Assembly (NCBI GenBank): GCA_020029455.1
Contig: JAIBJH010000185.1
Coordinates: 1 to 6,625 of the forward strand
DNA from: Hyphomicrobiales bacterium
Lineage (GTDB): Bacteria > Pseudomonadota > Alphaproteobacteria > Rhizobiales > Aestuariivirgaceae
Direction: 5' to 3'
DNA: 6,625 nucleotides
Of this stretch, positions 1-6,009 are shown one piece after another (position 1 is the first letter of the stretch; the number at the start of each line of letters is the position of its first letter). The notes below the pieces were generated by a model, which ran no database searches, was not told the origin of the DNA, and saw only the letters and a list, made by a program, of their open reading frames with translations. The position numbers were made by a program, and so were the translations under genes.

Positions 1-102
1 TCCTTGACACCGGATGATGTTCGGAGGTCGATGGCGCGAAACATTTCGGTTGAACGCAGCGTCACAAGCATTCTCTTCCGCGATGCCGGAGCAACCCCAT
101 GA
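1..102 (+). CDS. M16 family zinc peptidase, C-terminal fragment (gene starts outside the window)
   Basis: Frame 1 is open from the first base to a TGA at 100-102 and encodes 33 residues, beginning SLTPDDVRRSMARN and ending SILFRDAGATP. The pattern of a threonine-proline-aspartate turn, a DVRR helix and then a strand reading SVTSILFR is how the last domain of M16 (pitrilysin/insulinase-like) subunits usually ends. The next gene starts inside this stop codon (ATGA overlap at 99-102) and is itself an M16 homologue. This fits the common alphaproteobacterial arrangement of two adjacent M16 genes, where the first carries the HxxEH zinc site and the second lacks it. The catalytic part of this gene lies outside the window, so activity cannot be judged here. 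The family call rests on a short tail plus context. Confidence 0.72.
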   Translation, partial: SLTPDDVRRSMARNISVERSVTSILFRDAGATP

Positions 103-1321
103 TCCGGCTGCTCGCTGCAATCGTCTTTTTTGTTTGCGCCGTTAGCAATGCATTTGCGCTTGACGTCAAGGAGATCACAAGCGCCTCGGGCATCGAGGCC
201 TGGTTCGTGGAGCGGCATGTGGCGCCGCTCGTTCATGTGCGATTTGCTTTCGCGGGTGGCAGTGCGAGCGATGAAAAGGGTTTTGAAGGAACAGCCATGC
301 TCTTGTCCGGCATGATGGATGAGGGCGCCGGATCCTATGACGGCGAGACATTCCGCCGGCAAATCGATGACCATGGGATGTCAATCGCCTTCAACTACGG
401 ATTTGACAATTTCTACGGCTACTTGAGTGCACCTATTCAGTATCAAGCGGAAGCGGCGGAGCTGACGCAGTTGGCGCTGACTGAGGCACGGTTTCCCGAG
501 GATGCGGTTGAAAGGGAGCGCGACTTCTATTTGAGTTCTGAGCAAGCGAGGCAGCAAAGCCCGGATTCCACTGTGGGGCGTGCCTCTCTGGCATTGGCCT
601 TGCCTGACCATCCCTATGTGGAAGCCGCCACGATGGCGCTGCAAGGCCTGCCGCAAGTTGGGCGGCAGCAATTGACCGAGGCACAACAGCGCATCTTTGT
701 ACGCAGCAGGCTCAAGGTGGTGGTTGTTGGCGATATGAATGAAGAGCAGGCCAAGGGCTATCTTGACCAGTTGTTTGGCACATTGCCGGAAGGGGTGCCG
801 GCATTACCGCAATCAGTTTCCAGCACGGCCGTCGGGCCGCAGTTGAAGATCATACCCGCCGATACGGCGCAGACACTTATTCAGTTCAGGATGCAGGGAT
901 TGCCGGAAAGTGACCCTGATTACCAGGCGACCAGCGTTGCCGTGCAAATCGTCGATATTGCCCTGAATGACTTGATCCGCGAGCAACACGGCATGAGCTA
1001 CGGCGTTTCCTTCGAGCAGCGGGACTATGTCCGCGCGCATTTCCTGATCGGACGCCTGAGCACGGCCGCGAACAGCAATTTAGCCAGGCAAAGGCATTGC
1101 TCAAGGGGCAGTTTGCGCTCGGCTTTGATTCCGGAAGTAGCATGGCCGATGTGCTTCTTGATCAGCGCATATCAGGCTTCGGCAGCAACTACGTGGCATC
1201 GCTTGGTGCGTTGATCGACAAGGTCACGCTGGACGATGTGCGGCGGGTGATCACGAAACTCATTGATCCCGATAAGCTGTTGGTTGTCGCGGTTGGAAAG
1301 CCGGAAGGTTTGGAGCCCTAG
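99..1321 (+). pseudogene. M16 family peptidase-like protein (non-catalytic partner subunit), frameshifted by a probable internal deletion
   Basis: The gene starts at ATG 99, overlapping the upstream M16 stop. Residues 1-20 form a signal peptide ending NAFA, so the product would be periplasmic. The N-terminal M16 domain is recognisable (GFEGTAMLLSGMMDEGAG at about 61-78), but there is no HxxEH zinc motif, as expected for the non-catalytic second subunit. The C-terminal domain has GMSYGVSF at 298-305, matching the R/Y-type substrate-binding region. The frame is good until about residue 326 (HFLIGRLSTAANS, near base 1076) and then turns into non-family sequence ending at 1214. The true C-terminus continues in the -1 frame from about 1079, with FSQAKALLKGQFALGFDS through to VVAVGKPEGLEP and TAG at 1319-1321. 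Compared with remembered family members, about 22-24 residues of the helix between these blocks are missing, which suggests a deletion of 3n+1 bases (about 67-73). The product is probably non-functional or truncated. A sequencing error remains possible. Confidence 0.8.
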
Positions 1322-1339
1322 GCCAAGTGCCGCCGGAGG

Positions 1340-1609
1340 TTAATGCAGCCGCCACTCGGCATTCACGTGGCGGAATTCCTGCGGGCCAATGATCGAGGCA
1401 TGGGCGATGCGCACGCTGTGCAGGGGACCTTCGAGATTGCGCTCCCAATAGTCGAGGAACTGGGTGAGACGCGGGAATTTTGGTGCATGGTCATAGTCCT
1501 GCCAGACGAAGCTCTGCAAGATGTGGCGATGATCCGGCATGCGATAAAGTATTTCCGCCGTTGTCAGGCTCCAGCCCAGAAGTTGCCTTTCCAGAACACT
1601 GCCAGTCAT
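1340..1609 (-). CDS. usg: Usg family protein
   Basis: This 89-residue protein is recognised as the small alphaproteobacterial Usg family. Its core contains GWSLTTAEILYRMPDH (12-27), then LQSFVWQDYDHAPKFPRL (31-48), then FLDYWERNLEGPLHSVRIAH (51-70), and it ends EFRHVNAEWRL. Length and motif order match full-size family members. The biochemical function is unknown; as I recall, the name comes from a gene upstream of trpF in Caulobacter. It is probably cytosolic, with no signal or membrane segment. The frame is open further upstream to 1771, but ATG 1609 is chosen because family similarity begins there and a good ribosome site (GGGAG at 1621-1617, 7 nt away) precedes it; upstream codons would run through the neighbouring gene. 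It ends with TAA 18 bp from the convergent M16 stop. The gene before it on this strand stops 73 bp upstream, so it may have its own promoter. Confidence 0.9.
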   Translation of the reverse strand: MTGSVLERQLLGWSLTTAEILYRMPDHRHILQSFVWQDYDHAPKFPRLTQFLDYWERNLEGPLHSVRIAHASIIGPQEFRHVNAEWRLH

Positions 1610-1638
1610 GCCTTTTCTCCCGCCGCGAAGAATGGAAA

Positions 1639-1666
1639 CGCATACTGGCAAAAGAGTGTTCGCCAA
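1639..1666 (-). promoter_or_regulatory. Possible sigma70-type promoter for usg
   Basis: On the minus strand, TTGGCG (1666-1661) is followed after 16 bases by TATGCG (1644-1639). Transcription would start near 1632, leaving about 23 nt of leader that includes the GGGAG ribosome site. The match to the -35/-10 consensus is partial, and the gap is only 73 bp, so read-through from the MFS operon is equally possible. Confidence 0.3.
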
Positions 1667-1682
1667 TTTTCTGAAAGAAGGC

Positions 1683-2042
1683 TTAAGGACTGAACAGCTC
1701 TGACACTTTCCTGTCTGCCACGGCGACACATCCTGCAAGTTCCGGGCTGATGGGCAGGTCGCGGTAGGCACCGATCGCTCCCTCGCGTGTCAGGTTCCCC
1801 GCCGTGCCGTCTACAACCCAGATGAATCCGAAAGCCGTCTTGCGGATGGGCTTTGCACCGGCGCGGGTGATGGCGGCAAAGGCATCATCATGTGTAGTTG
1901 ATGGATCGAAGACGGCGAGCATGGTGCCCGTGGCGTCAGCGGGCAGAACGGATGCGCGCATCAGCGCGAACATGGCGACAAGCCAAAGGATGATCACCGC
2001 TGCGAAGAACCGAAACGCGAAGCGGTGTGGGCGGGCAATCAT
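1683..2042 (-). CDS. Membrane-anchored protein of unknown function, coupled to the MFS transporter
   Basis: This 119-residue protein has a short positively charged N-terminus (MIARPHRFAFR), one transmembrane segment at about residues 12-29 (FFAAVIILWLVAMFALM), and a C-terminal domain of about 85 residues that by the positive-inside rule should lie in the periplasm. The soluble part has an alternating strand/helix look: TMLAVFDPS (40-48), a helix DDAFAAITRAGAKPIR (52-67), then TAFGFIWVVDG (69-79), with one cysteine at 105 near the end. I do not recognise a named family. ATG 2042 is chosen because it overlaps the MFS stop codon as ATGA (2042-2039), a usual sign of translational coupling; the frame is open upstream to 2126 but only inside the MFS gene. 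A role beside the transporter, for example as a small accessory subunit, is a guess from position only. It ends with TAA, 73 bp before usg. Confidence 0.75.
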   Translation of the reverse strand: MIARPHRFAFRFFAAVIILWLVAMFALMRASVLPADATGTMLAVFDPSTTHDDAFAAITRAGAKPIRKTAFGFIWVVDGTAGNLTREGAIGAYRDLPISPELAGCVAVADRKVSELFSP

Positions 2043-3280
2043 GCCGCGGCGAAAGACTCGGCGGGCTTCTCCCGGATTGGCAGGTGGACAAGGAAAGCAA
2101 AGACGCCGAGCGCCACGCCCATCCACCAGACGGGATCATAGCTGCCGAACTGGTCATAGAGGCGCCCACCCAGCCAGACCCCCAAGAACGAGCCGATCTG
2201 GTGGCTGAGGAAGGCAAAGCCATAGAGCGTTGCCATGTAGCGGGTGCCGAACATCACGGTCACGAGGCCCATGGTGAAGGGCACTGTCGAGAGCCAAAGG
2301 AGACCCAGAACACTTGCAAAGATGACTGTCGTCAGCGGCGTGATCGGAAGCAGAATAAAGGCCGTCACCGCGATGGAGCGCAACAGATAGATGAGGCTCA
2401 GCGGAATGCGCTTGCCGCGCTTGCCGCCGATGATGCCCGCAGAGTAGGCGCCGATGACATTGAAGAGGCCGATCAAGGCCATGGCGAGGCCCGCCATTTC
2501 GCGGCTGATGCCGTGTTCGGCGAGGTAAGGCGGCAGATGCACAGTCACGAAAGCGATCTGGAAGCCGCAGACAAAGAAGCCCGCCACCAAGAGATTGTAT
2601 GAGCGGTGGCCGAAGGCCTTGGCGATGGCCTCGCGCATGGAGAGGTCCGTTTCGCCTGCAACCTTTGAGCTGCCACTGCTGTTCTGCACCATGAGCGGCA
2701 TGGCGAAGGGAATGATGATGAGGGTCGAGAAGGCCAGAATGATGAGGGCCTGTTGCCAACCATAGGCCGAGATCAAACCTGCTGCGATTGGGTTGAAGAT
2801 GAACTGCCCGAGCGAGCCTGATGCGGTGGCAAGGCCAAAGGCCCAGGAGCGCTTTTCAGGCGGCACGATGCGGCCCAGCGCCGCCATAACGATGCCGAAG
2901 GAGGAGAGGGCAATGCCGATGCCGACCAGGATGCCGCCGCCAAAATGAAAGACGAGCGGATTGCCGGTGAAGGCCATGATCAGCGTTCCGGCACAGTAGA
3001 ACAATGCGCCTGCCATCAACACGCGGGCCGAGCCATAGCGGTCAGCCAGTGCGCCAGCGAGTGGCGTTGCAATGCCCCAGAGCAGGTTCTGCAATGCCAT
3101 GGCGAAGGAATAGATTTCGCGTGGCCAGATGTTCGCTTCCGAGATTGGAACGGTGAACTGCCCGAAGGTGGAGCGCACGCCAAAATTGGTGATGGCGACA
3201 AGGCAGCCCGCGACGAGCACGATTGTCGGCAGGTAGTACCAGGGGAGAGCTTTGGTATTGTTTGATGTGGCCATTGCCAT
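2039..3280 (-). CDS. Major facilitator superfamily transporter, monocarboxylate/OFA-like
   Basis: This 413-residue inner-membrane protein has about twelve hydrophobic segments in two halves, separated by a hydrophilic loop at about 199-227 (NSSGSSKVAGETD onward), the standard MFS size and plan. The loop between helices 2 and 3 carries the MFS signature GALADRYGSARVL (76-88). The first helix and loop (TNFGVRSTFGQFTVPI, then WPREIYSFAMALQNLLWG) resemble the branch that includes oxalate/formate antiporters and monocarboxylate transporters. The substrate, perhaps a small organic acid, cannot be read from sequence. An in-frame ATG at 3328 would add 16 residues, but it lies in the stem of a palindromic repeat with no ribosome site, whereas ATG 3280 has GAAGG 7 nt upstream. 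The stop overlaps the start of the 119-residue membrane protein. The DMT gene lies upstream on the same strand, 214 bp away. Confidence 0.9.
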   Translation of the reverse strand: MAMATSNNTKALPWYYLPTIVLVAGCLVAITNFGVRSTFGQFTVPISEANIWPREIYSFAMALQNLLWGIATPLAGALADRYGSARVLMAGALFYCAGTLIMAFTGNPLVFHFGGGILVGIGIALSSFGIVMAALGRIVPPEKRSWAFGLATASGSLGQFIFNPIAAGLISAYGWQQALIILAFSTLIIIPFAMPLMVQNSSGSSKVAGETDLSMREAIAKAFGHRSYNLLVAGFFVCGFQIAFVTVHLPPYLAEHGISREMAGLAMALIGLFNVIGAYSAGIIGGKRGKRIPLSLIYLLRSIAVTAFILLPITPLTTVIFASVLGLLWLSTVPFTMGLVTVMFGTRYMATLYGFAFLSHQIGSFLGVWLGGRLYDQFGSYDPVWWMGVALGVFAFLVHLPIREKPAESFAAA

Positions 3281-3287
3281 TTTTAGA

Positions 3288-3292
3288 CCTTC
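3288..3292 (-). promoter_or_regulatory. Ribosome binding site that decides the MFS start
   Basis: GAAGG on the minus strand (3292-3288) stands 7 nt before ATG 3280. The longer alternative start at 3328 has only the GC-rich stem of a palindromic element in front of it, so this site favours the shorter protein. Confidence 0.6.
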
Positions 3293-3320
3293 GAAATGTC
3301 TGTTGTCGCCGATACTCAAA

Positions 3321-3387
3321 CTCTCCATCGGCGGGCTTGACCCGCCGAACCAGTCTGGGTGGGCTGGTCAGGCCAGCCCATGGAGAG
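3321..3387. repeat. Branched palindromic intergenic element (outer stem plus two hairpins)
   Basis: CTCTCCAT at 3321-3328 is the exact reverse complement of ATGGAGAG at 3380-3387 and encloses two perfect hairpins. The first is CGGCGGG (3329-3335) with loop CTTGA and CCCGCCG (3341-3347). The second is GGGCTGG (3361-3367) with a 5-nt loop TCAGG and CCAGCCC (3373-3379). The segment 3348-3360 between them could form a minor 3-bp stem. The first hairpin abuts the outer stem directly, giving a three-way-junction shape of 67 bp in DNA or RNA. This resembles the dispersed REP/RIME-like palindromes of alphaproteobacterial intergenic regions; family membership is inferred from architecture because only one copy is visible. 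It lies between the DMT and MFS genes, 40 bp before the MFS start. Confidence 0.7.
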
Positions 3388-3431
3388 AATTAAAGTCCAC
3401 CATATCTTCTTCTAGCAGAACGAGCTTGGAT

Positions 3432-3467
3432 CGATAAGGCGATAAGCCAGCCAATTGGCATGGCCAT
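3432..3467. promoter_or_regulatory. Cluster of short palindromes and a direct repeat upstream of the MFS gene
   Basis: The rest of the DMT-MFS gap (3388-3494) has no recognisable gene. It holds CGATAAG twice with a period of 8 bases (3432-3438 and 3440-3446), then the perfect palindrome GCCAATTGGC (3450-3459), immediately followed by the palindrome ATGGCCAT (3460-3467). Such sites could be operators for the MFS unit, but I see no convincing -35/-10 pair beside them, and short palindromes also occur by chance. Confidence 0.25.
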
Positions 3468-3494
3468 CATGCAGTCTTGAAACGCATACAATCG

Positions 3495-4457
3495 CTACAC
3501 TTGGAACCTGGCGACCAAGACCTTGCCGTATTCCGCCGCGGCAACGCCTGCGAGGATGATGACGCCCGCAACGATTGTGTGTTGGGTAACGGGTTCGCCC
3601 AGGATGAGGAAGCCGCCAATGGCCGAGAGAATGGGAATGACATAGAGTGAGCCACCCACTGTTGTGGGCGGCAGCTTGCCCACCGCATCGTTCCACAGCA
3701 CCGAGGCGAAGATCGTGCCCAGCGGGCCAAGATAGAAGAGAGCGAACCAGGCCTCGGCATCGAGATTAGCAATCACGTCCCATGCTTGGCCCCGGTAAAA
3801 CAGCAACGCCGGAATGCCAAGCAGCGTGAGATTGATCATCGTGACACGAAGCGAACCATAGGACTGAACCAGCGGCCGCGAGAGAACAACGCTCAAGGCA
3901 AAGGCGGCCCCGCAGGCAAGGATGCAGAGTGCGCCGAAGACGGGATTGGTGCCTCCGATCGCGAGATCACCGCTCAACAGATAGAGCGTTCCGGCAAAGG
4001 CCAGGGCAAAGCCGAAGAGAATAGGGGCGGACAACCTGTCGGTGCCTATGGCGGCGGCAAGTCCAGCGATCATCAGGGGTTGGGTTGCCATCAAGAGGCC
4101 GCCGGGGCCTGTCGTAATGTAGGTGAAGCCGTAGATGGAGCCGAGAAAATAACCGAAGATGCCGATCCAGGCAGTGATGAGAAAGCGCAGCCAATCCTTG
4201 CGCTCGATCTTCCAGCCAACAATGAAAAGGAGCGGCAGACAGATGAGCGCCACCGATGTCAGCCGGATGAAGATGGACTCGTGCGGGCCGGCGGCGAGAG
4301 AGAAGGAGCGAATGAGGGCTGGCGCAAAACCCCAGATCACCACCGTCACCAATAGGGCGATGTAGGCCTTCATCGTTGAAGAGGGGGAAGTCATCCTGGC
4401 AGGGGACTTGCCTGCTTCGCTTGCATCGGTCAATTGAGGTAAACGCATCTGTGCCAT
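3495..4457 (-). CDS. EamA/DMT superfamily transporter (ten-helix permease)
   Basis: The frame gives up to 320 residues with two EamA repeats, at about 30-163 and 173-307, together about ten transmembrane helices in the inner membrane. Typical marks are VVIWGFAPALIRSF in helix 1 (39-52), GFTYITTGPGGLLMATQPL (110-128) in the first repeat, and ASVLWNDAVGKLPPTTVG followed by FLILGEPV (283-290) in the second. These proteins move small metabolites such as amino acids or drugs; the substrate here cannot be told. The start is uncertain. ATG 4457 gives a 28-residue hydrophilic leader without a clear ribosome site, while ATG 4394 or ATG 4373 would start close to helix 1, as most relatives do, but also lack a good Shine-Dalgarno. 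It is divergent from the alpha/beta hydrolase gene and is followed on the same strand, after 214 bp, by the MFS gene. Confidence 0.9.
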   Translation of the reverse strand: MAQMRLPQLTDASEAGKSPARMTSPSSTMKAYIALLVTVVIWGFAPALIRSFSLAAGPHESIFIRLTSVALICLPLLFIVGWKIERKDWLRFLITAWIGIFGYFLGSIYGFTYITTGPGGLLMATQPLMIAGLAAAIGTDRLSAPILFGFALAFAGTLYLLSGDLAIGGTNPVFGALCILACGAAFALSVVLSRPLVQSYGSLRVTMINLTLLGIPALLFYRGQAWDVIANLDAEAWFALFYLGPLGTIFASVLWNDAVGKLPPTTVGGSLYVIPILSAIGGFLILGEPVTQHTIVAGVIILAGVAAAEYGKVLVARFQV

Positions 4458-4491
4458 GAGGTGACTGGAGAGCTTGCCCGACAGGCCTTCT

Positions 4492-4503
4492 TCGGCGCGC
4501 CGA
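4492..4503. promoter_or_regulatory. Perfect 12-bp palindrome in the DMT-hydrolase divergent intergenic region
   Basis: TCGGCGCGCCGA reads the same on both strands and lies in the gap between the divergent DMT and hydrolase genes. A weak promoter-like pair for the hydrolase, TTCTTC (4488-4493) and TACTGT (4511-4516) 17 bp apart, would overlap it. That position would suit a repressor operator, but both calls are speculative; GC-rich palindromes arise readily in this composition. Confidence 0.3.
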
Positions 4504-4529
4504 TCCTTGTTACTGTGCGGGGATCCAAA

Positions 4530-4535
4530 GGGAGG
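4530..4535 (+). promoter_or_regulatory. Strong ribosome binding site of the alpha/beta hydrolase gene
   Basis: GGGAGG lies 8 nt before ATG 4544, a near-ideal Shine-Dalgarno. It fixes the start, which also gives a proper signal peptide. Confidence 0.75.
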
Positions 4536-4543
4536 ATTGCGTC

Positions 4544-5395
4544 ATGCGTTTTGCGAAATTCATCATTGCCATTTCATTTGCGCTTCTGGGGTTTGCCGCC
4601 GCCGCGCTCGCCGAAGATCGCTGGCTCACATTGCCCAAGCCGCCGGCCATGCCTGCTGCAAATGAATCTGGCTATGCCAAGGTCAATGGCATCGAGATGT
4701 ACTACGCCACCTATGGCAAGGGTGATCCCATCCTCTTCGTCCATGGCGGGCTTGGCAATGGCGACATCTGGGCGAACCAGGTGGCGGACTTCGCCAAAAC
4801 CAATCTGGTGATCATCGCCGACAGCCGCGGCCATGGCCGCTCGACCCGCAATGAACAGCCCTATGGCTATGATCTGATGGCATCCGACTATCTGGCGCTT
4901 CTCGACACACTCAAGATCGACAAGGCAGCGCTGGTGGGCTGGAGCGACGGCGGCATCATCGGCATTGACATCGCGCTCACCCATCCGGAGCGGCTGACAA
5001 AGCTCTTTGCACAAGCCGCCAATGTGACGGTCGATGGCGTCGATCCCAATGTGATGAACAATGCCACCTTCAACAACTACATTGCGTGGATGGGCGATGC
5101 CTATAAGCAGATGTCCAAGACGCCCGACCAGTATGATGCTTTCGTCGAGCAGATCAGCAAGATGTGGGCGACGGAACCGGCCTGGACGAAGGAGCAGCTT
5201 GCCACCATCAAGCTGCCGACGGCGATTGTGCTGGGCGATCATGACGAGGCCATCACCCGTGCTCACACGGACTACATGGCAAGTGCCATTCCCGGCGCCA
5301 AGCTCATCATTCTCAAGGACGCCAGCCACTTTGCCATGTTGCAGGACCCCGCCGGCTATTCGCAAGCTGTGAGGGATTTCCTCGCGGGGAACTAG
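4544..5395 (+). CDS. Exported alpha/beta-fold hydrolase
   Basis: This 283-residue protein has a signal peptide (MRFAKFIIAISFALLGFAAAALA, probable cleavage after residue 23), so it should act in the periplasm or outside the cell. The mature part is a complete alpha/beta hydrolase. Strand 3 leads into the oxyanion motif FVHGG (65-69), DSRGHGRS follows at 93-100, the nucleophile elbow GWSDGG (132-137) gives Ser134, the acid is most likely Asp234 in GDHDE, and His262 sits in DASHF. All triad residues are present, so it should be active. The cap region (about 160-215) is short and helical. The ester or other substrate is unknown; relatives include lactonase/esterase-type enzymes and some haloperoxidase-like proteins. 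The gene is preceded by a strong ribosome site and followed after 2 bp by an exported TPR protein, so the two are probably co-transcribed. It is divergent from the DMT transporter gene. Confidence 0.9.
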   Translation: MRFAKFIIAISFALLGFAAAALAEDRWLTLPKPPAMPAANESGYAKVNGIEMYYATYGKGDPILFVHGGLGNGDIWANQVADFAKTNLVIIADSRGHGRSTRNEQPYGYDLMASDYLALLDTLKIDKAALVGWSDGGIIGIDIALTHPERLTKLFAQAANVTVDGVDPNVMNNATFNNYIAWMGDAYKQMSKTPDQYDAFVEQISKMWATEPAWTKEQLATIKLPTAIVLGDHDEAITRAHTDYMASAIPGAKLIILKDASHFAMLQDPAGYSQAVRDFLAGN

Positions 5396-5397
5396 CC

Positions 5398-5904
5398 GTG
5401 CTCAGAACGCTGATCATCCTGGCACTGCTTTGTACGCCTGCAATTGCGGCGCCCGCCGATGATCTGGTGGTGCGGGGCCGTGAGGCGCTGAAGGCCATGG
5501 ACATCGTGGCAGCCATGTCGGCCTTTGATGCGGCGCTCGCGGCTGATCCTTCCCATGTGCAGGCGGCCTATGAGCGCGGGCGCGTGCTGACGAAGATCGG
5601 CGAACCGGACAATGCGGTTGCCGATTTCACCATCGCGGTGATTGGCGATCCGCAGTTTGGCCTTGCCTTTGCGCGGCGCGGGGAAGCAAAGTTCCTGCTC
5701 AACGATGTGGGTTCGGCGCTCACGGATTTTGATCAGGCGGTTGCGGTTTCGCCAACACTGCCGGAAGTTTTTATCGTGCGCGCCACTTACCGCATGAAGG
5801 TCGGTAATTTTCTGGGCGCGCGCGAGGATATTGTCGCGGCGATTGCTGTTTCTGATGAGGTGCAGAAAGCAAGGCTGCAGAAGATGCTGCTGAGGATGAA
5901 GTAG
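5398..5904 (+). CDS. Exported tetratricopeptide-repeat protein
   Basis: This 168-residue protein starts at GTG 5398, 2 bp after the hydrolase stop, with GGGGA (5386-5390) 7 nt upstream. The first 18 residues (MLRTLIILALLCTPAIAA) are a signal peptide without a lipobox in the usual place, so a soluble periplasmic protein is likely. The rest is about four TPR units: roughly 22-53 (ALKAMDIVAAMSAFDAALAADP), 54-87 (AAYERGRVLTKIGEPDNAVADF), 88-121 (AFARRGEAKFLLNDVGSAL) and 122-153, then a basic helical tail. TPR proteins of this size act as protein-binding scaffolds. The tight spacing suggests it is made together with the hydrolase and may interact with it, though that is an inference. No enzymatic domain is visible. 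It ends just before a palindromic element that may serve as its terminator. Confidence 0.88.
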   Translation: MLRTLIILALLCTPAIAAPADDLVVRGREALKAMDIVAAMSAFDAALAADPSHVQAAYERGRVLTKIGEPDNAVADFTIAVIGDPQFGLAFARRGEAKFLLNDVGSALTDFDQAVAVSPTLPEVFIVRATYRMKVGNFLGAREDIVAAIAVSDEVQKARLQKMLLRMK

Positions 5905-5912
5905 CGCTTAAC

Positions 5913-6007
5913 CGTCATCCCGTGCAAGCGAAGCGTGACACGGGATCCCTTGAATCGGTTCCACTACTGAAATGCTTCAATGGTTCCCGGCTTTCGCCAG
6001 GATGACG
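5913..6007. repeat. Palindromic intergenic element, REP-like, between convergent genes
   Basis: CGTCATCC (5913-5920) and GGATGACG (6000-6007) are exact inverted ends of a 95-bp element that fills the gap between the TPR and GST stops. Inside, ATCCCGTG (5917-5924) pairs with CACGGGAT (5939-5946) around a 14-nt loop. TTGAA (5950-5954) can pair with TTCAA (5976-5980), and GGC (5989-5991) with GCC (5996-5998). The GTCATCC...GGATGAC ends with an inner CCCG/CGGG hairpin are, from general experience, typical of abundant alphaproteobacterial intergenic repeats. Its position suggests a bidirectional transcription barrier. No T-run follows, so it is not a classic intrinsic terminator. Confidence 0.65.
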
Positions 6008-6009
6008 CT

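Noticed and set aside
1070..1090. Programmed -1 ribosomal frameshift joining the two halves of the M16 gene
   Set aside because: CAATTTA at 1076-1082 shifts to the right frame, but it is not a canonical slippery heptamer, no strong downstream structure is evident, and about two dozen residues would still be missing.
1322..1339. Intrinsic terminator between the convergent M16 and usg genes
   Set aside because: The 18 bases have no stable stem and no T-run on either strand.
1343..1693. Plus-strand open frame of 116 codons over usg
   Set aside because: It is antisense to the clear Usg protein on the minus strand and shows no family features.
2027..2602. Plus-strand open frame rich in charged residues within the MFS gene
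   Set aside because: It is the antisense reading of transmembrane codons, which typically yields such polar sequence. The same applies to 3786-4355 over the DMT gene.
3281..3320. Promoter for the MFS gene directly before its start (TTGAGT-17-TTTCGA)
   Set aside because: The resulting transcript would begin at or after the ribosome site, leaving it out of the message.
3281..3328. Longer MFS N-terminus starting at ATG 3328
   Set aside because: The ATG belongs to the outer stem of the palindromic element and lacks a ribosome site; ATG 3280 has one.
3321..3387. tRNA or tRNA-like gene suggested by the multi-stem fold
   Set aside because: There are no conserved D-arm or T-loop bases, no proper 7-bp acceptor with anticodon stem spacing, and the hairpin loops have five bases.
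4574..5365. Long minus-strand open frame of 263 codons
   Set aside because: It mirrors the alpha/beta hydrolase gene, whose signal peptide, triad and ribosome site make the plus strand the coding one. Long antisense frames are common in GC-rich coding DNA.
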